From Hymenopus coronatus (taxonomy: Eukaryota; Arthropoda; Insecta; Mantodea; Hymenopodidae), in assembly GCA_030762935.1 (NCBI GenBank), contig CM060899.1:11261001-11325000 (forward strand): a stretch of DNA of 64,000 bases. The letters run 5' to 3'. The notes under the pieces were generated by a model, which worked only from the letters and a program-made list of their open reading frames with translations, had not been told where the DNA came from and ran no database searches. Position 1 is the first letter of the stretch, and every line of letters starts with the position of its first letter. Both the position numbers and the translations under genes were made by a program. Positions 12,251-25,220 of the stretch are shown here, piece by piece.

Positions 12251-12532
12251 ATAATTGATAAAAATTGACTCATCAATAAAAATGGGCATGGCATCATGCA
12301 CCAAATTACAGTATTGTGTTCTTGATAAAAATTACCTATATAGCAGTTATCAGGAACCTTTATGTAAAATGAGGTATTAATAAGTATGGAGGTTAAAAGA
12401 ATTGCTCACATGGTTAAAATAATTTAGAAAAAAAAAATAGAACTGAAGTTTCAACTAGGAAGTTCAAGACTCAATATAGAAAACTCTTGTGTATTTGAAA
12501 AAGACTGGTCAAGTATTCGAAGGAACGTGCCG
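12251..12532. other. Intergenic, nothing recognised
   Basis: AT-rich sequence between the satellite and a SINE-related inverted repeat. I find no coding, RNA or repeat signature. Confidence 0.5.
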
Positions 12533-12925
12533 GCACGGCATTGAACTTCTCAACTGACTCGTATGTTTCCGGCTAACCACAAGGTGATCCCAAATTATTC
12601 TGAGATGACAAACGCCAGTGGCAACTTATAATGTCGCTAGTACTTCAAGACCCAGGATTCATAGCATAGCCAATTATTATGGACAATTGTGATAATTGTT
12701 ATCTCAAAATAATTTGAGACCACCTTGTGGATTACCGGGAAACATGCGAGTCAGTTGAGAAATTCAATGCCGTGCTGGAATGTTGCCACGGTAGTTCAGT
12801 GGTAGAGCAATCGGCTAGAGACCGGGAGATCCATATTTCAATTCCCGGTATTGAATTATTCAGTCTGATTCTACCTTTCCAACTCCTGTCCTACACACGG
12901 TTTCTGTGAGAAAACAATTAAATAA
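12533..12925 (+). mobile_element. SINE family C with an inverted partial copy
   Basis: A tRNA-like head at 12787-12850 (GTAGTTCAGTGGTAGAGC, then AGAGACCGGGAGATCC) is followed by a tail containing TTCCAACTCCTGTCC. The 5' region GAAACATGCGAGTCAGTTGA (about 12742-12763) has an inverted partner at about 12533-12615, giving arms of ~80 bases around a ~90-base spacer. Two related copies lie at 41130-41400 and 58500-58640. Box B is degenerate here, so this copy may be inactive. Confidence 0.7.
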
Positions 12926-13555
12926 TCACAATTATTTGTAGTTGTGGACCCATTGGAATTGTTTGGATGCAAAAATAGTGATGAAGATAACCTTAGTACT
13001 AAATAAATGTTTTCCACTGACATAAACAATTATCAAAACTTTTAAGCCGTCCCAAATATTTTTAAGCTTCAGATTTAGTTTAAACAAAAAAGAAAGAGTA
13101 CTTTACCATGCATGTTCGTAATTTTAAATAACCCAAATAAGTCTATGAACATTACCAGGTAAGCAAAGGAGTCCTAAGACATTTATAAGTAAGAAGGTTG
13201 CAGAGAGTAAATTTGGCAGCATTTGAAAGTCATATGAGGGAGTGTGAGCAACAAGAAGGAATTGAAACATTCTCAAAGCCTTATGAGTACGTATGAGTAT
13301 AAAAATACCATAGGACACCTAAAATTAGTTATACAACCTTAATTACATTACATGTACATTTATCTTCACCATAAAATTACATTGTTGACTCATGATATGT
13401 ATGGCTTATATGATCTAGCATTTCTATGCATGCACACAGCAATAACAAATCAGTTTTATCTTAACAATGGGTCAAAAATAAAAATGTCTTTACTATCCGT
13501 TAGGCATTACAGATGCTAAAAAGATAGAATTTAAGCTCAGGAAAATAATACTATA
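12926..13555. other. Intergenic, nothing recognised
   Basis: AT-rich. The short open frames here have no family features. Confidence 0.5.
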
Positions 13556-13690
13556 AGAAAATAATGCCAATATCACAGAATAGAGAGTATACAGAAAGGA
13601 AAGTCGAGGGCGGCTCCTTTGATGTGCTTGCAGCCAAACTCTGCGCTAGCCGCCATATTGGCATCTAGTAAACGCAAAACGAACGATTTT
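13556..13690. repeat. Short dispersed repeat, partner at 22915-23035
   Basis: CAGAATAGAGAGTATACAGA and CCATATTGG recur in reverse orientation near 22915-23035, with a GC-richer core containing CGCATGCGC there. Probably a small non-autonomous transposon; the ends are not resolved. Confidence 0.5.
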
Positions 13691-13909
13691 ATAACATTTA
13701 AAATAATAAACCACCAACATATGTAATAAAAATCTGATGTGTAGCATACACATGACCTTCTCTGCTTGCTCTCCTATAAACTATTTATATGGCAGCTTAT
13801 TTTCCTGTTTCTTATTAATACAGATGCATTTTAATTGCGCATTTAGTTATAGCTATAAGCGATACTCAACTGTTTTCGACGCTAGCTGTTGAAATGAAAT
13901 GGCCTGTTA

Positions 13910-14187
13910 TTTATGGACGCTCTTTAACTGCTTTGGTTCTCAGCGTCCCATTCTATATTGGGCGTGAAAGATTGCTTAATTTTGCTCAGAGGCCTCTCTT
14001 ATCAGGCTTGAGGTTCTTTTACGTGCCGTAAATCTACGACACGGGACCCACAGCTTTACTTCCCTTCCGAAGGAAGCCATACTAAGGATTTTTACGCCCG
14101 AAAAAATCCATCGTCCTCCGCCGGGTTTGAACCCGCGACCTTGGGTATATGAAGTTAGCATGGTAACCACTACACCACGGAGGGCGA
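13910..14187 (-). mobile_element. SINE family A, minus strand
   Basis: Reverse-orientation copy of the SINE at 2347. It contains the complements of box B (GGGTTTGAACCC) and box A (GGTAACCACTACACCACGG) and the tail words GAGGCCTCT and TTCCGAAGGAAG. The poly(A) is missing and the tail begins TATGGACGCTC. Older and more diverged than the 2347 copy. Confidence 0.88.
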
Positions 14188-14935
14188 CACGCTAGCCGTA
14201 GTGTGATGCTGTGAAATCCAGTTATATTTGCACGAACATGAAAAATATGACGTGTCCCACTCATATGACTTTCTCTACATCACTGTAACATCCCCCCCAG
14301 GGGCCTACTGCGGTAGGTTAGGCGCACCCGGGGTCCCGAGACATCTTGACTCCCTCTGTGGGCAACCTCAGAGTGTGAGGGAGTCATTAGGTCACAATAC
14401 CCACCCACGTGTAGGCGGTGCGTGAAGATCCATGTCGGTGGAAAGAACAATCCTGGTAGTTGAGGGTTGCGTAGCTGAGCCTGGGCCTCTGACCTATGAT
14501 GAGAGCCATAATAGGCACTATTTATATTATTCATTCTCGGCGAGATTTGCGAGAAGATGAGCTTGATCACCTTCAAGATTTTCAAGACACAATAATTGGC
14601 ATGCATAAAATGTCTGCAGTTGCTCAAAAAGCAAATTTAACATTTAATTTAAATCCATGCAGATGGTATAGGAAACGCAAGGCCCGTGTTCAAGCAAACG
14701 AAGGGTGCGCAGCTTAATAGATCACTTTGGTTTCTGCTCCGCCTAAACGGAGGCTAGAGACTAACCCACCGCTAGTCAATCGGCCAGAACTAGGTATTAT
14801 ACCAAACTCCAGGGTGAGTGGGACGGCGAGCCTGCTATATCCCCTGTGTAGCCCTGTCATCCCAGTGGGGTGACACCGTAGTGGGCTCCGTGGTGAGTGG
14901 GGAGTCTTGGGGGATGAATACAAACCATATCTTTT

Positions 14936-16375
14936 ATGGCAAAATTAAAACCAAGAAATAAATTACTGTTGGGAAAGGAAGTAGCTGAGTCCGATGGTCC
15001 TCGCTACTTAGTCGTATTAAGAAAAGAGGAAGGTAAAACCTTTACATCCGTCAGCCCTTTCGCTATTCAGAAGGATCTCGCCAAATTGCTGGTCCGGTTA
15101 AATCCTGTGTTAGAGCCCGAAATGGAACCCTCCTGTTTGAGGCAATATCAACTTCCCAAGCAATGAAAATCCTTAAGGCGAAACTTTTAGGCAGTTATCC
15201 GGTTAAGTTCGAAAAGCATAAGACCTTGAACTCCTCGCGTGGCGTTATCACTTCCCGCGCATTGGACGGTTTGTCCAATGAGGAGCTTCAAAAGGATCTT
15301 GCAGAACAAGGCGTAGCATCCGTTTATAGGGTTCAGCGGAAAGTTAATGGTGATTTCGTGCCTACCCGTACGCTGTTCCTTACCTTTGATCGGGTAGATA
15401 TCCCACAAAGGATTAAGGCAGGGTACGAAGCCATCGAGGTTAGGCCCTATATTCCCAACCCTTTACGATGTTAAAGGTGCCAGCGGTTTGTGCATACCAG
15501 CGAATTTTGTTCTGGTCGGTCAACGTGTGCAATTTGTAACGCCGCATCCCACGATGGGGATTGCGCTAAAACTGCAACTTGTGTGTACTGCGGCGGGGAA
15601 CACCCATATAGTTCCCGAGCCTGCCCGTTTTGCAGAGGAAAGAGCCATTCAGGAGATACGGGTGAAAGAGGTGTCCTCCGAAGCCTGTAAACTGCTGCGT
15701 ATTCGACAGTCCTCTGTACCGCGGTCCGGATCTTACAGCTCTGTTACAGCTAAACCGGTACCGAAGCGGGAAATCGTCACACAAACCGGCGATATTAACG
15801 GGGTTACAATTGCGGAAAAGATCATCGTTGCCACACCACTACCGAAGGCCTCAACATCCACGTTCACGTCGGCATCACCATCCGCCAAATCCACCACAGT
15901 AGGACATATTCGAGAACAATTGTCGCCGCAAACATCGACCTCCGGCACTAAGACCAGCAAAACCGTAACCTATTCTGTACCAACAAAGAATTTCAAGAAA
16001 CGTTACGTTAGGACCGATTTCCTTAAAGGGCATGACACGTCTGCACCAAAAACACCCAAGGGTGGTAAAAGTCCCCATCATTCTCCACGTAGATCCTCTT
16101 CTGAGGAATCTTCCGGGAGGAGCTTTGATCGGCGACGTCCATCTCCGCCGGTCAGAACCCAAAATCGGTTCGAGATCCTCGAGCCGAAATTTTCTATGGG
16201 TAAGCAGTCCTCCCATGTGGAGGAGATGGACCAGGAGGATTCTGCCCTCACTGCCAGAGGGACAGTGCGTAAGCGGCAGGATCGTGCTCCTGGAAAAAGT
16301 GTTAGTCCAACGGGTAAAAAGAATAAATTAAACCTACCAGCACCGGCTAGTATGCAGAAACGCCTTTCTATTTAG
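14936..16375 (+). pseudogene. LINE ORF1, gag-like nucleic-acid-binding protein, frameshifted
   Basis: ATG at 14936 (MAKLKPRNKLLLGKE; DGPRYLVVLRKEEG) matches the ORF1 start of the second LINE copy. The frame moves at about 15165 and again near 15475. CCHC-like knuckles lie at about 15500-15660 (CAICNAASHDGDC and CVYCGGEHPYSSRAC) in yet another frame. A Ser/Pro/Lys-rich C-terminal part runs to 16375. ORF1 proteins of this group coat the LINE RNA. At least two indels separate the pieces, so no complete product is expected. Confidence 0.82.
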
Positions 16376-16397
16376 AACATATCCCATCCTAGAGACC

Positions 16398-19300
16398 ATG
16401 GCTATCCTGCAGTGGAACATATGCGGCATTAGACCACGTCGACCAGAACTGGACTTGTTGCTCGACCATCATCAGCCTTTGGTCGTAGACTTGCAAGAGA
16501 CCAAGCTTCGTGCCCAAGACAACCTTACCTTCAGGCAGTACTCTTCTGTTCGGTGTGATATATCTCCGGCGGATGGAGTACCTGCACATGGGGTCACTAT
16601 GATTCTTATCAGAGCTGGCATATTCGCTACATCTGTACCCATTCAATATGACATACAATTTATTGCTGTCAGGATTAAGCTACCTTCTATTAGCTTCACC
16701 ATTTGCAGCATATATGTACCGCCTTCTGATGGGCTCCCGCGCACTGATCTGCAGGACCTAGTCTCCCAGCTACCATCACCTGTTTTGTTGGTAGGGGACC
16801 TAAATGCCTACCACCCTCTTTGGGGCTTCCCTCGAGCTTGTGCGAGAGGCCAACTGCTCGCCGATTTCTTGGATCATATTAATCTCACTCTCCTGAATAC
16901 TGGAGAGCCTACTTTTCTCTCTGACGCCTGTAACAGTTTTTCACACATAGACTTAGCCGCCTGCTCTCCGCAATTAGCAGTTTCAATACAGTGGAATGTC
17001 ATCTCTGATTTATGTTCTAGTGACCACTTTTCGGTCGTTATAAGTCTCTTAACCTATAATTTATGTTTTACACTTTTACCTAGATGGCGCCTAGATTACG
17101 TCGACTGGAAACTTTATTCCCTTTTGGCTGTTTTTCAGTACAGTGAGCACATCGCAGCTTATTTCTTAGTTGAACACCTCACAACCACCATTCTCTCTGC
17201 TGCTGAGCAGTCTATTCCACGCTCGACTGGCCACTCTCGTCGTGTTCCTGTTCCTTGGTGGACAGAAGACTGCCGAACCGCCATTCATGCTCGCAGACGA
17301 GCTCTCCGGGTTTTCAAGCGTCGCCCTACACTGGATATACTATAAAAAAAAAAAACTACGTACAAAATCTAGACAAGTTATAAAGGATAGCAAGAAGACA
17401 TCATGGAGCAACTTTGTAGCGTCTTTTAATCGACAATCACCTGCCTCTGTCGTATGGGATAAGTTTAGACTGTAGCTGGCAAAGCGACCCATATGCCCAT
17501 ATCCGGTCTAGAAACATCCGCAGATACTGTAGTAGATCCGTTTGATGTGGCTAACATTCTTGGCAGGTTTTTGGCTCACGTGTCTAGCTCAGACAACTAT
17601 CCGTCCGAGTTCCTTCCAGTTAAGGCTCAGGTGGAAGTTCAAGGGTTCACCTTCCGTTCTGGAAACCTTGAAGACTATAATCGCCTTTTCACCATGGCGG
17701 AGCTGGAGCACGCCCTTTCATCTTCGCGAAACTCTGCGCCCGGTCCGGATGGAATCCACGTCCAAATAATACATATCTCTCCTGAAGGTAAGGCCTTTGT
17801 CCTCGAGAGCTATAATCGTGTGTGGGTTGATTCCACTTTTCCAACTTAGTGGCGGGAGGCCACCATTATACCCGTTTTGAAACCTGGAAAGGACCGTCAA
17901 CTTCCTTCCAGTTACCGTCCTATTTCCCTCACTAGCTGCGTATGCAAGGTGATGGAACGCATGAACAGTGGACGGTTGGTGTGGTAGCTGGAGTCCCACG
18001 ATCTTTTGACCACCATCCAGTGTGTTTTCCGACCACGCCGTTCAACAACTGACCACCTTGTTTCGCTGTCAACTCAGATTTCTGACGCGTTACTGAGGAA
18101 CAGCCAAACAATTGGGATATTTTTTACCTCGAGAAGGCCTATGATACGTGTTGGCGAGCGGGAATATTACGTTCCCTCCACAGTTGAGATATTCCAGGAC
18201 GCCTTCTGCTATTTCTTCAGGAGTTTGTGCAAGACCGCGTTTTCCGGGTAAGGGTCGACTCGGTATTTTCTAACCCTGTTAGTCAAGAGAATGGTGTGTC
18301 GCAGAGCTCAGTACTAAGTGTCACGCTGTTTGCTATAGCAATTCATTCCATATCGCAATGTGTTCCCCGAGATGTCTCGTCCTGTTTATTCGTGGACGAC
18401 TTTGCGATATACTGTACTTATCAGCATACACCGTTTTGGAACGCCGGCTCCAGCGGTGCTTGGACAGTTTCTATGATTGGAGCTTAAGAAACGGCTTTCG
18501 TTTTTCCCCTGAGAAGAAGATCTGTGTTAACTTCTGGCGCCGTAGGTGGCGCATGGCACCTACTCTTCACCTTGGGCCAGATTTACTTTCCTTCGCAGAT
18601 GAGGTGAAATTCCTGGGGTTGGTATTTGACCGAAAACTTTGCTGGCCACAACATATAGCACAGCTTAAGGCGCAGTGTGACCGTTCTTTTAATATTTTAC
18701 GGATACTAAGTGGTAAACCTTGTGGAGCGGATCGGACAGTATTGCTGCGTTTTTATCGTGCACTGATCCGATCAAAGTTAGACTATGGATGTATTGTCTA
18801 GTCCTCGGCACCACCATCTGTGTTGAGAGAGTTAGATGCTGTCCACAATCAGGGCATCCGTATGGCTGTTGGAGCCTTTCCAACTAGCCCAGTTATGAGC
18901 CTCTACCTCGATTCGGCGGAACCACCCCTTCGATTTCGGCGTGATGCCTTGCTAGCAAATTATGGTAGTGGACTTAAGTGCCAGCCTATGCATCCAACAT
19001 TTCCCCTTTTTTATTCTACTGAGCTAGATGGCCGTTATTGTCGCCCAACACTTAGTCCCAAGCCTGCAGGTTTTCGTTTTAGAGAGCTTCTTCGGGACTA
19101 CAGTATCGTAATGCCTAGCATGTTTCCCAAGGGAGAGAGGGTGCACCCACTTTAGTTACGTGCTGCCTCCCACGTCGACCTCGGAATGTTAGCATTCGGG
19201 AAGTCTGTGATGTCCTCCATTGGTATCCGTGCTTGTTTTTTTAGAATTTTTATCCCGTTACAGTGACCGAATTTGTATTTACACCGATGGCAGTATGTCT

Positions 19301-20080
19301 ATCTAAGGTGTTGGGTGTGCCTTTGTAACTGGCACCGAAACACATACTTTCGGTTTGCCTCTTCACACATCCATTTATACTGCGGAGTTGTGTGCTATTT
19401 ATCGAGCAATTCAGTACGTTTGCCGTCGAAACTTGGGTAACTGCCTTATTCTGAGTGATTTGCTTAGCGCACTTCAGAGCGTTCGTGAGCTGTACAGCTA
19501 CCATCCTCTAGTGCAGCCCATTCAGGATGGCTTCCACATTTTGCACGCCTCTGGCGTGAATGTGGTTCTCGCATGGCTTCCAGGACACGTTGGGTTGTCA
19601 GGCAACGAATTACCGGATGAGGTGGCAAAATCAGTAACCACGGAGCCCAGTGTTACCACTACTTGTTCAATAGCCGAAGATTTTAGACTTATTTTGGTGA
19701 TGGTGGTGATTTCGCGCTGGCACGCGGAGTGGGTTGCTCTCCGCAATAACAAGCTAAGGGCAGTGAAAGATCTTCCGGTACACTGGTCAACTTCGTCACG
19801 CACCCTATCGTCGTGAGGAAGTGGTTTTAGCTCGTCTCCTTATCGGTCACCTTTTTTTTTTACACACAGCTACCTGTTCAAAAGGGATCCTATTCCTGTC
19901 TGTCCTCAATGTGGCCAAGCACTGACCGTCGTCCATCTGGTAGAGCGTGCTCCTCTAGCTCGATTACGAGTCACTCTACAGCTGCCGGCCAGTACTAAAG
20001 AGATCTTGTTGGACGATACCGGAGCAGTAGATCGGATTTTTCAGTTTTTATCATCATTGCATTTTAATCTAAAAATCTAG
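16398..20080 (+). pseudogene. LINE ORF2: AP-type endonuclease, reverse transcriptase, RNase H
   Basis: ATG at 16398 begins MAILQWNICGIRPRRPEL. Endonuclease motifs follow: QETKL, GDLNAYHPLWG, HIDLAAC and SSDHFSV (to ~17035). Reverse transcriptase motifs are NSAPGPDGIH near 17730, SSYRPISLTSCVCKVMERM near 17910-17965, and FVDDFAIY near 18390 in place of the usual Y/F-A-D-D. RNase H shows YTDGS near 19283, YTAELCAIYRAI, and LSDLLSAL, followed by a CPQCGQ zinc-like tail near 19900. Several stops and frame changes occur, for instance TAG at about 17849. ORF2 nicks the target and copies the RNA in place. This copy is dead. Confidence 0.87.
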
Positions 20081-20411
20081 TTCTATTTTACTTTCCAGTC
20101 TGGTATGTTCCTCAACTGGTAGCTGCTGATTTTAGCTATTTTAGCCTCTCAGGACTGGGGCCTGTTTTAGTTATCGCTTTTAGATTCTTTTTTACTAGTT
20201 TAAAGCTCTATGGTTTATGCAGTGGACAGCTTTATTGACCTTGCGTTTTTTTTTTTGGTTATTTTATTTATTTTGAATGACTGATTTTCACCTTTTTATT
20301 GAGCTTTAGTTTTGGTTTTAGCACGGCTTGTATATATAGGGCGCTCATAACCATGTAGTTGTGCGTCCTTAAACTTTAACCATCATCATGATCATGATCA
20401 TCATCATCACA

Positions 20412-21091
20412 GTAACAAATCCTTGTTAAAATGGATGTTGGTCTATCCGCTTTATGATAATCGAGATAAAAAATTAGCAGAAATTGTCTTAATTACTTGC
20501 TTACATGTAAGTTGAGGGAAAATAAGGGAATACACTAGGCTAAAACAATGGACAAATCTTTTAAAAACTGGTTGTCATATGGATGAAATAAGTTTCTATA
20601 CAGGGCCAGGAATTTACAACTTTCCGTGTGAGAAAAGTTCAAGTAATTTAAATCTGAAACAAGTAAAAAGGAATATCTCAGAAATGATCAATTCAACGAA
20701 AGAAACGTATTTGACATAAACTGTGTGTAATAACATGATCTAATTTTTTTGTATAGAAGTTTTTGTCTATCTCTTACGGTTTAACAGTTACACAAAATTC
20801 AGCAAAATTCATTCAGAATAAATAGGTTTTAGAGACTATTCCCAGAAAATTCAAGATATACATTTTATTCTCCATTTAATATCTTCAATATACGGTATTT
20901 TAATCAAAACAATTAGACCAATTATTGTGAAAATAAAAAATGTCGAATCTTTTTCCATGTGAAGAGTTGTTTTGTGTGTTTTTGTTTCTCAAAATCTTCG
21001 TGTCACAACCCTGGAAGATGCTAAACTTAAATACCAAATTTGGTATCTTACCGACCTTTCGTTTTTAAGTGATCGTGTTCTCAGGCACGTG

Positions 21092-21131
<40 letters not shown>

Positions 21132-21262
21132 GACCTATTTCTAAAACTGTTTGGATACAGGAGACCTAAAAAGGTATATTTCCGGTGAAATCTCGGTATG
21201 AAATTTTTGGGTGGAATGCTCTACCTTCTCTATACACTATGTACATAGTAAGTGTAAAAAAA
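20412..21262 (+). repeat. Repeat F copy a (continues from 14230-14290, split by the LINE)
   Basis: Dispersed ~1-kb non-coding repeat. Its 5' part has ATGACTTTCTCTAC and GTTAAAA, its middle AGCAGAAATTGTCTTA and CAAGATATACATTTTATT, and its 3' part ACCAAATTTGGTATCTTACC, ATTTCCGGTGAAATCTCGGT and the terminus CTTCTCTATACACTATGTAC. A (CA)n run lies at 21092-21130. No coding capacity is visible. Confidence 0.75.
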
Positions 21263-22145
21263 GTAAAAAAAAATCTGATGTGTTCCATTCACACGATTTT
21301 CTCCACATCTCTATAACAAATTTTTGTTAAAAAATTATGCTTCTATTTACTTCATGCTAATCGAGAACAAATTAGCAGAAATTGTCTTATTATTTGCTTC
21401 CTTGTAAATAGAAGCGAAATAAGGGAGTACTATATGATAAAGTGATACGCAAAAGCTGGTTGCTATGTGACTGCGGTTCCTTTATTTGTATGGACAGGAG
21501 TTGACAAATTCCTGTATGGGAATATCATACGTTTTTTAGAGGTGAAATAAGAAACAGGGAATATCTAAAAAAAAAAAAAAAAGAAGAAGAAGAAGAAGAA
21601 AAAAGATGTTCAACTGCACAAAAAATGTATATAAAATAAATTGCGTGTTTTTAGGTGCTCTACATTTTTTGCATGGTAAATGTTTGTCCATTTCTTACGG
21701 TTTAGCAGTTATGCAAATTTCCGTAATAAAGTAATCTTCAGAGGTTATTCCCGAAAAATTCCAGATATACATTTTATTTGTTAGGTAAATATCTTCAATA
21801 TACGACATTTTAATCAAAATCTTTAGAGCAATTTTTGAGAAAATCAAAATTTTTGAAAACATGTTCCATGTAAAGGATTTTTGGAGTGGGTGGATTTTTC
21901 TCAAAATCTTCGTGTCGCATCCCTGGAAGGTATTGAACTTAAATACCCAGTTTGGTATTTTACCCACTTTTTTGAGTTATCATGTTCACAGACACACGGA
22001 CCTTTTTCTGAAAATGCTTTTTTGGATACATGGGATCCTAAAACATATATTTCCGGTGACATCTGGGTATCGAATTTTTGAGTGGAGTGCAATACTTTCT
22101 CTATACATTATGCACATAGTACGTGTAGAGAAAATAAAAAAAAAG
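21263..22145 (+). repeat. Repeat F copy b
   Basis: A second direct copy straight after copy a, with the same landmarks in the same order: TGTTCCATTCACACGATTTT at the start, CAGATATACATTTTATTTG, CGTGTCGCATCCCTGGAAGG, ATTTCCGGTGACATCT, and the end near TCTCTATACATTATGC. An AAG microsatellite lies at 21583-21600. Confidence 0.75.
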
Positions 22146-22169
22146 ATGGCAAATACTTATAAAAAACTG

Positions 22170-22455
22170 TACAATGTGCAGCTTTTTGTTTCACCTTTAA
22201 AAAACTTACTTTTCTCATTCAGGAATTTGTCAACTCGTGTCCATACAAATAAAGGAGCTTCAGTCACATGGCAACCAGCGTTTGACTATCACTTTAACCT
22301 ATGATACTCCCTTATTTCGCTTCTACTATCAAGGAAGCAATAATAAGACTATTTCTGCTAATTTTTTTCTGGATTAGCATGAAGTAAATGGAAGCTAAAC
22401 TTCTTAACAATAACTTGCAGTAGAGAAAGTCATGTGAATGGAACACATCAGATTT
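22170..22455 (-). repeat. Repeat F copy c, partial and inverted
   Basis: It begins near TTTCTCATTCAGGAATTTGT and runs in reverse to GAGAAAGTCATGTGAATGGA and ACACATCAGATTTT, the reverse complement of the first third of copies a and b. With copy b it makes a tail-to-tail inverted arrangement. Confidence 0.75.
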
Positions 22456-23270
22456 TTAGTAAATCTGCTCTCCTGTAGAACACATCCATTTCTGAGCACT
22501 GGAAAGAAATATTTAAAACTTACCCCAAACGTTGCCCACTTTGATGTGCTTTTCTCTCATTCAGCATGATTTTAGTCTATAATAATTTACAGCTAATATG
22601 TTCTGATTCAGAAAGCTAACTCCCAGTAAGCTATACATATAACCATGTTCACTTAATGTTGTTCATCTTTTGGAAAGCTGAAAAACTTATGTCCTTATTT
22701 ATATTTGAATTATTTTTGCAGTTAGGAGCTGGGCACCAATGAACGCCTTTTCTCTTACTGCTGCTCATTATAAGAGCAATAAAGTTTTAACAGTAAATAA
22801 ATATTGTAACTTGTACAGTGTATATTATAACTGTTAGGAGGAATATAAGCTCAGCAGTTAAATACACAATTAATGACCTTAATAAACTGTATATTATGAG
22901 GTGCGTAACTTCAACAATACTATTGTTTACTCCGTCCCAATATGGCAGAATTGGCGCATGCGCACTGAATTTTGGCGTACAGATTTCAGTCAAGTTTCTT
23001 TCTGTATATTCTCTATTCTGTGCCAATATGTTGGGATCGAAATTAAAATTCATATGTGGTCCCAATTTTAAATGGCATCTTAAAACATTCTTTGATTAGA
23101 AATGATTGTATAATCTTAATGAATTGGAAATACTAATGGATAATATTTATGTAAATATTTTATAAAGTACATTTTACACTTTGTCTTCTTTTTTTTTCTG
23201 TTTTTTTATGCAGATGAAGCAAAAATTCGGTAACAATTCTACATACACTAAACTGAATTGAACTGGATAT
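22456..23270. other. Intergenic with a short dispersed repeat
   Basis: Mostly unrecognised AT-rich sequence. Positions 22915-23035 are the inverted partner of the dispersed repeat at 13556-13690. Confidence 0.5.
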
Positions 23271-23500
23271 TTTTTTTTTTGGTAGTGTGTAACGCCTGCT
23301 TTTGCTACTTGTGGCGCAGCAAGCGATGACACTGTGATATATGAAATGAAGATGAAACACCGGTGGTAAGCAATAACCGGGAAACCGGAGAAAACACGCC
23401 CCTTCACCACTTTGTCCACTTCAAATCTCACATGTGGTCGCTTGGATTCGAACCCAGGCCATCTAGGTGAGAGGCGAGTGGTCAAACCACTCAGCCACCG
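23271..23500 (-). mobile_element. SINE family B, minus strand
   Basis: A poly(T) at 23271-23280 marks the reversed tail, and the tRNA-like head lies at 23430-23500 (complements GATTCGAACCC and GAGTGGTCAAACCACTC). It is flanked by AACTGGATAT (23261-23270) and AATTGGATAT (23501-23510), a near-perfect duplication. The tail includes the complement of CATATATCACAGTGTCATCG, which shows what the SINE broken by the provirus looked like when intact. Confidence 0.88.
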
Positions 23501-23510
23501 AATTGGATAT

Positions 23511-24050
23511 TCTGTCCTGTCCAATTTAAATATTTAGTTCTCTTTCAGATTCTTTGAATGTCAGAAGTGTGTATTTGTTACACTGATCCTTCAAGGGGTT
23601 TACTTCAGTAAGGATAGGATTGGTCCTTAGCTACTGGCCTCAGGTTTCAGGAATTGGGATAGGTGCAGCAGTCCTGTCTGTAAAACTGAATAGTAATATT
23701 TCCCAATTCTTTGGAGGAGGTATCAGTGATGTCAGAGGAAGTGTATTTGTCAAATAGGATTTTCTGTGGTGTTTGCTGAAGTCATAATATTACGGCGACA
23801 TGGACTTTGGCATTAATCATGACCAAGTAAACATTTACTGTATAGGATGTTTTTCATATGACATGTAAACTGCATCAGAGTGCATTGTAGAACCATGTTA
23901 TATGTCAATCTACATTTCGTAAGTTTTGTATTGTTTGGTTTACTATTCCTAGTTTTGTAAAACCAATGTTTTCTCATGTTTTACTTTAGGTATATGGTAA
24001 TTTGTACCACAATTTGAATACACATTCTGTCAAGAAACTACCTGGAATCG
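23511..24050. other. Intergenic, nothing recognised
   Basis: AT-rich, with no coding, RNA or repeat signature I can name. Confidence 0.5.
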
Positions 24051-24213
24051 ATACTTAAAAACCCTGTTTAAAAGGGGATTCGAAATTATTGTTGTCGCTA
24101 AGTCGGTACAACTTTCCTCTATACCCACGCGGAGTTTGATCGTCATCTCTCATCTAGTTTGTTTACAGTACCCCATTTTGTTAGTTCATCTCAAAGGTGA
24201 TTTGTAATTTTAC

Positions 24214-25220
24214 GATGGATACAAATATTGAACAAAGAATCTGTCTCAAATGTTGCATTGCAAATGGTATTTCGTGTGCCGAATCGCTAAAAATGTTACA
24301 GAGAATCGACTTTACGGTAATCGACTTATCAAACACACGTGCATGTGAGTGGTACAGTGCATTCAAAAGTGCTTGAGATGTGGTGGAAGATTTGCCTCAC
24401 TCTGGTCGGCCGTCAACTGTTTCAACTGAACTGAACATCGCTAAAGTGAAGAAAATGGTATCTGAAAATCGTCATTTAGGTTGAGAGGGATTGCCTCTGA
24501 ACTGTCTGTGTCTTACGAATCGATTCGTACTATTTTAAACGATTATTAGGGCATGACACGCGTTGCAGCTCGGTTTTTTCCGAAAGACTTGAATTTTCTA
24601 CAAAAACTCAATCGCGTTAGGATTGCTGAAGACAAACTGAACGAGCCAGTTCCGACCCCACATTCATGAAACGCATTGTAACTGGTGATGAGACGTGGTT
24701 TTACGAGTTTGACACTCAAACCAGTCAATAAGCTTCGGAATGGCGCCTTCCAACTGAACCGTAACCTGAAAGGGCATGTCAAACTTGATCAAAACTGAAG
24801 GTCATGTTGACAGAATTTTTCGATTATCGCGGTGTCGTGCACTCAGAGTTCTTGCCATAAGGTCAGATGGTAAACAAAGACTATTATCTGAGTGTTATAT
24901 GGCGTTTGAGAGAACAAATACGGCGAAAAAGGCCAGATTTGTGGAACGACAACTCATGGATTCTGAACCATGATAACGCACCAGTTCACAAGGCTATTAT
25001 TATGAACGAATTTCTGGCCAAAAACTCACAAAATTTTATCGAACAACCACCGTATTCACCTGATCTGGCTCCTGTAGATTTCTTTCTATTTCCGAAATTC
25101 AAATTACCACTTCGAGGCACCCGTTTTCAGTCGATAGAACACATAAAGGAAAGTTCGCGGCGACAATTGACATCGATTCCTAAAAGTGTCTACAAAAATG
25201 TTTTGAAGATCGGAAGTTGA
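24214..25220 (+). pseudogene. Decayed mariner transposase
   Basis: The start near 24214 opens MDTNIEQRICLKCC. DLPHSGRPSTVS follows near 24390 (the conserved SGRP linker). All three catalytic Asp are still legible: VTGDETWFYEF near 24680, LNHDNAPVH near 24965, and PPYSPDLAPVDFFLFPK near 25055. Several stops and frame changes break the frame, for instance TGA near 24377 and TAG near 24547. The terminal repeats were not resolved. An old, inactive copy of a subfamily different from the 37.6-kb mariner. Confidence 0.88.

Larger units (their letters stand above)
14291..20411 (+). mobile_element. I-superfamily LINE (Nimb/I-like), full-length but decayed
   Basis: It is flanked by GTAACA (14285-14290 and 20412-20417), inside a repeat F copy whose halves match up across the gap. 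The order is 5' UTR, ORF1 (gag-like with CCHC knuckles), ORF2 (endonuclease, reverse transcriptase, RNase H, C-terminal zinc motif), and a 3' UTR ending in an ATC-rich tail (CATCATCATGATCATGATCA). An RNase H domain plus a short-repeat tail is typical of the I group. A second copy lies on the minus strand at 34505-40856. Confidence 0.9.
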
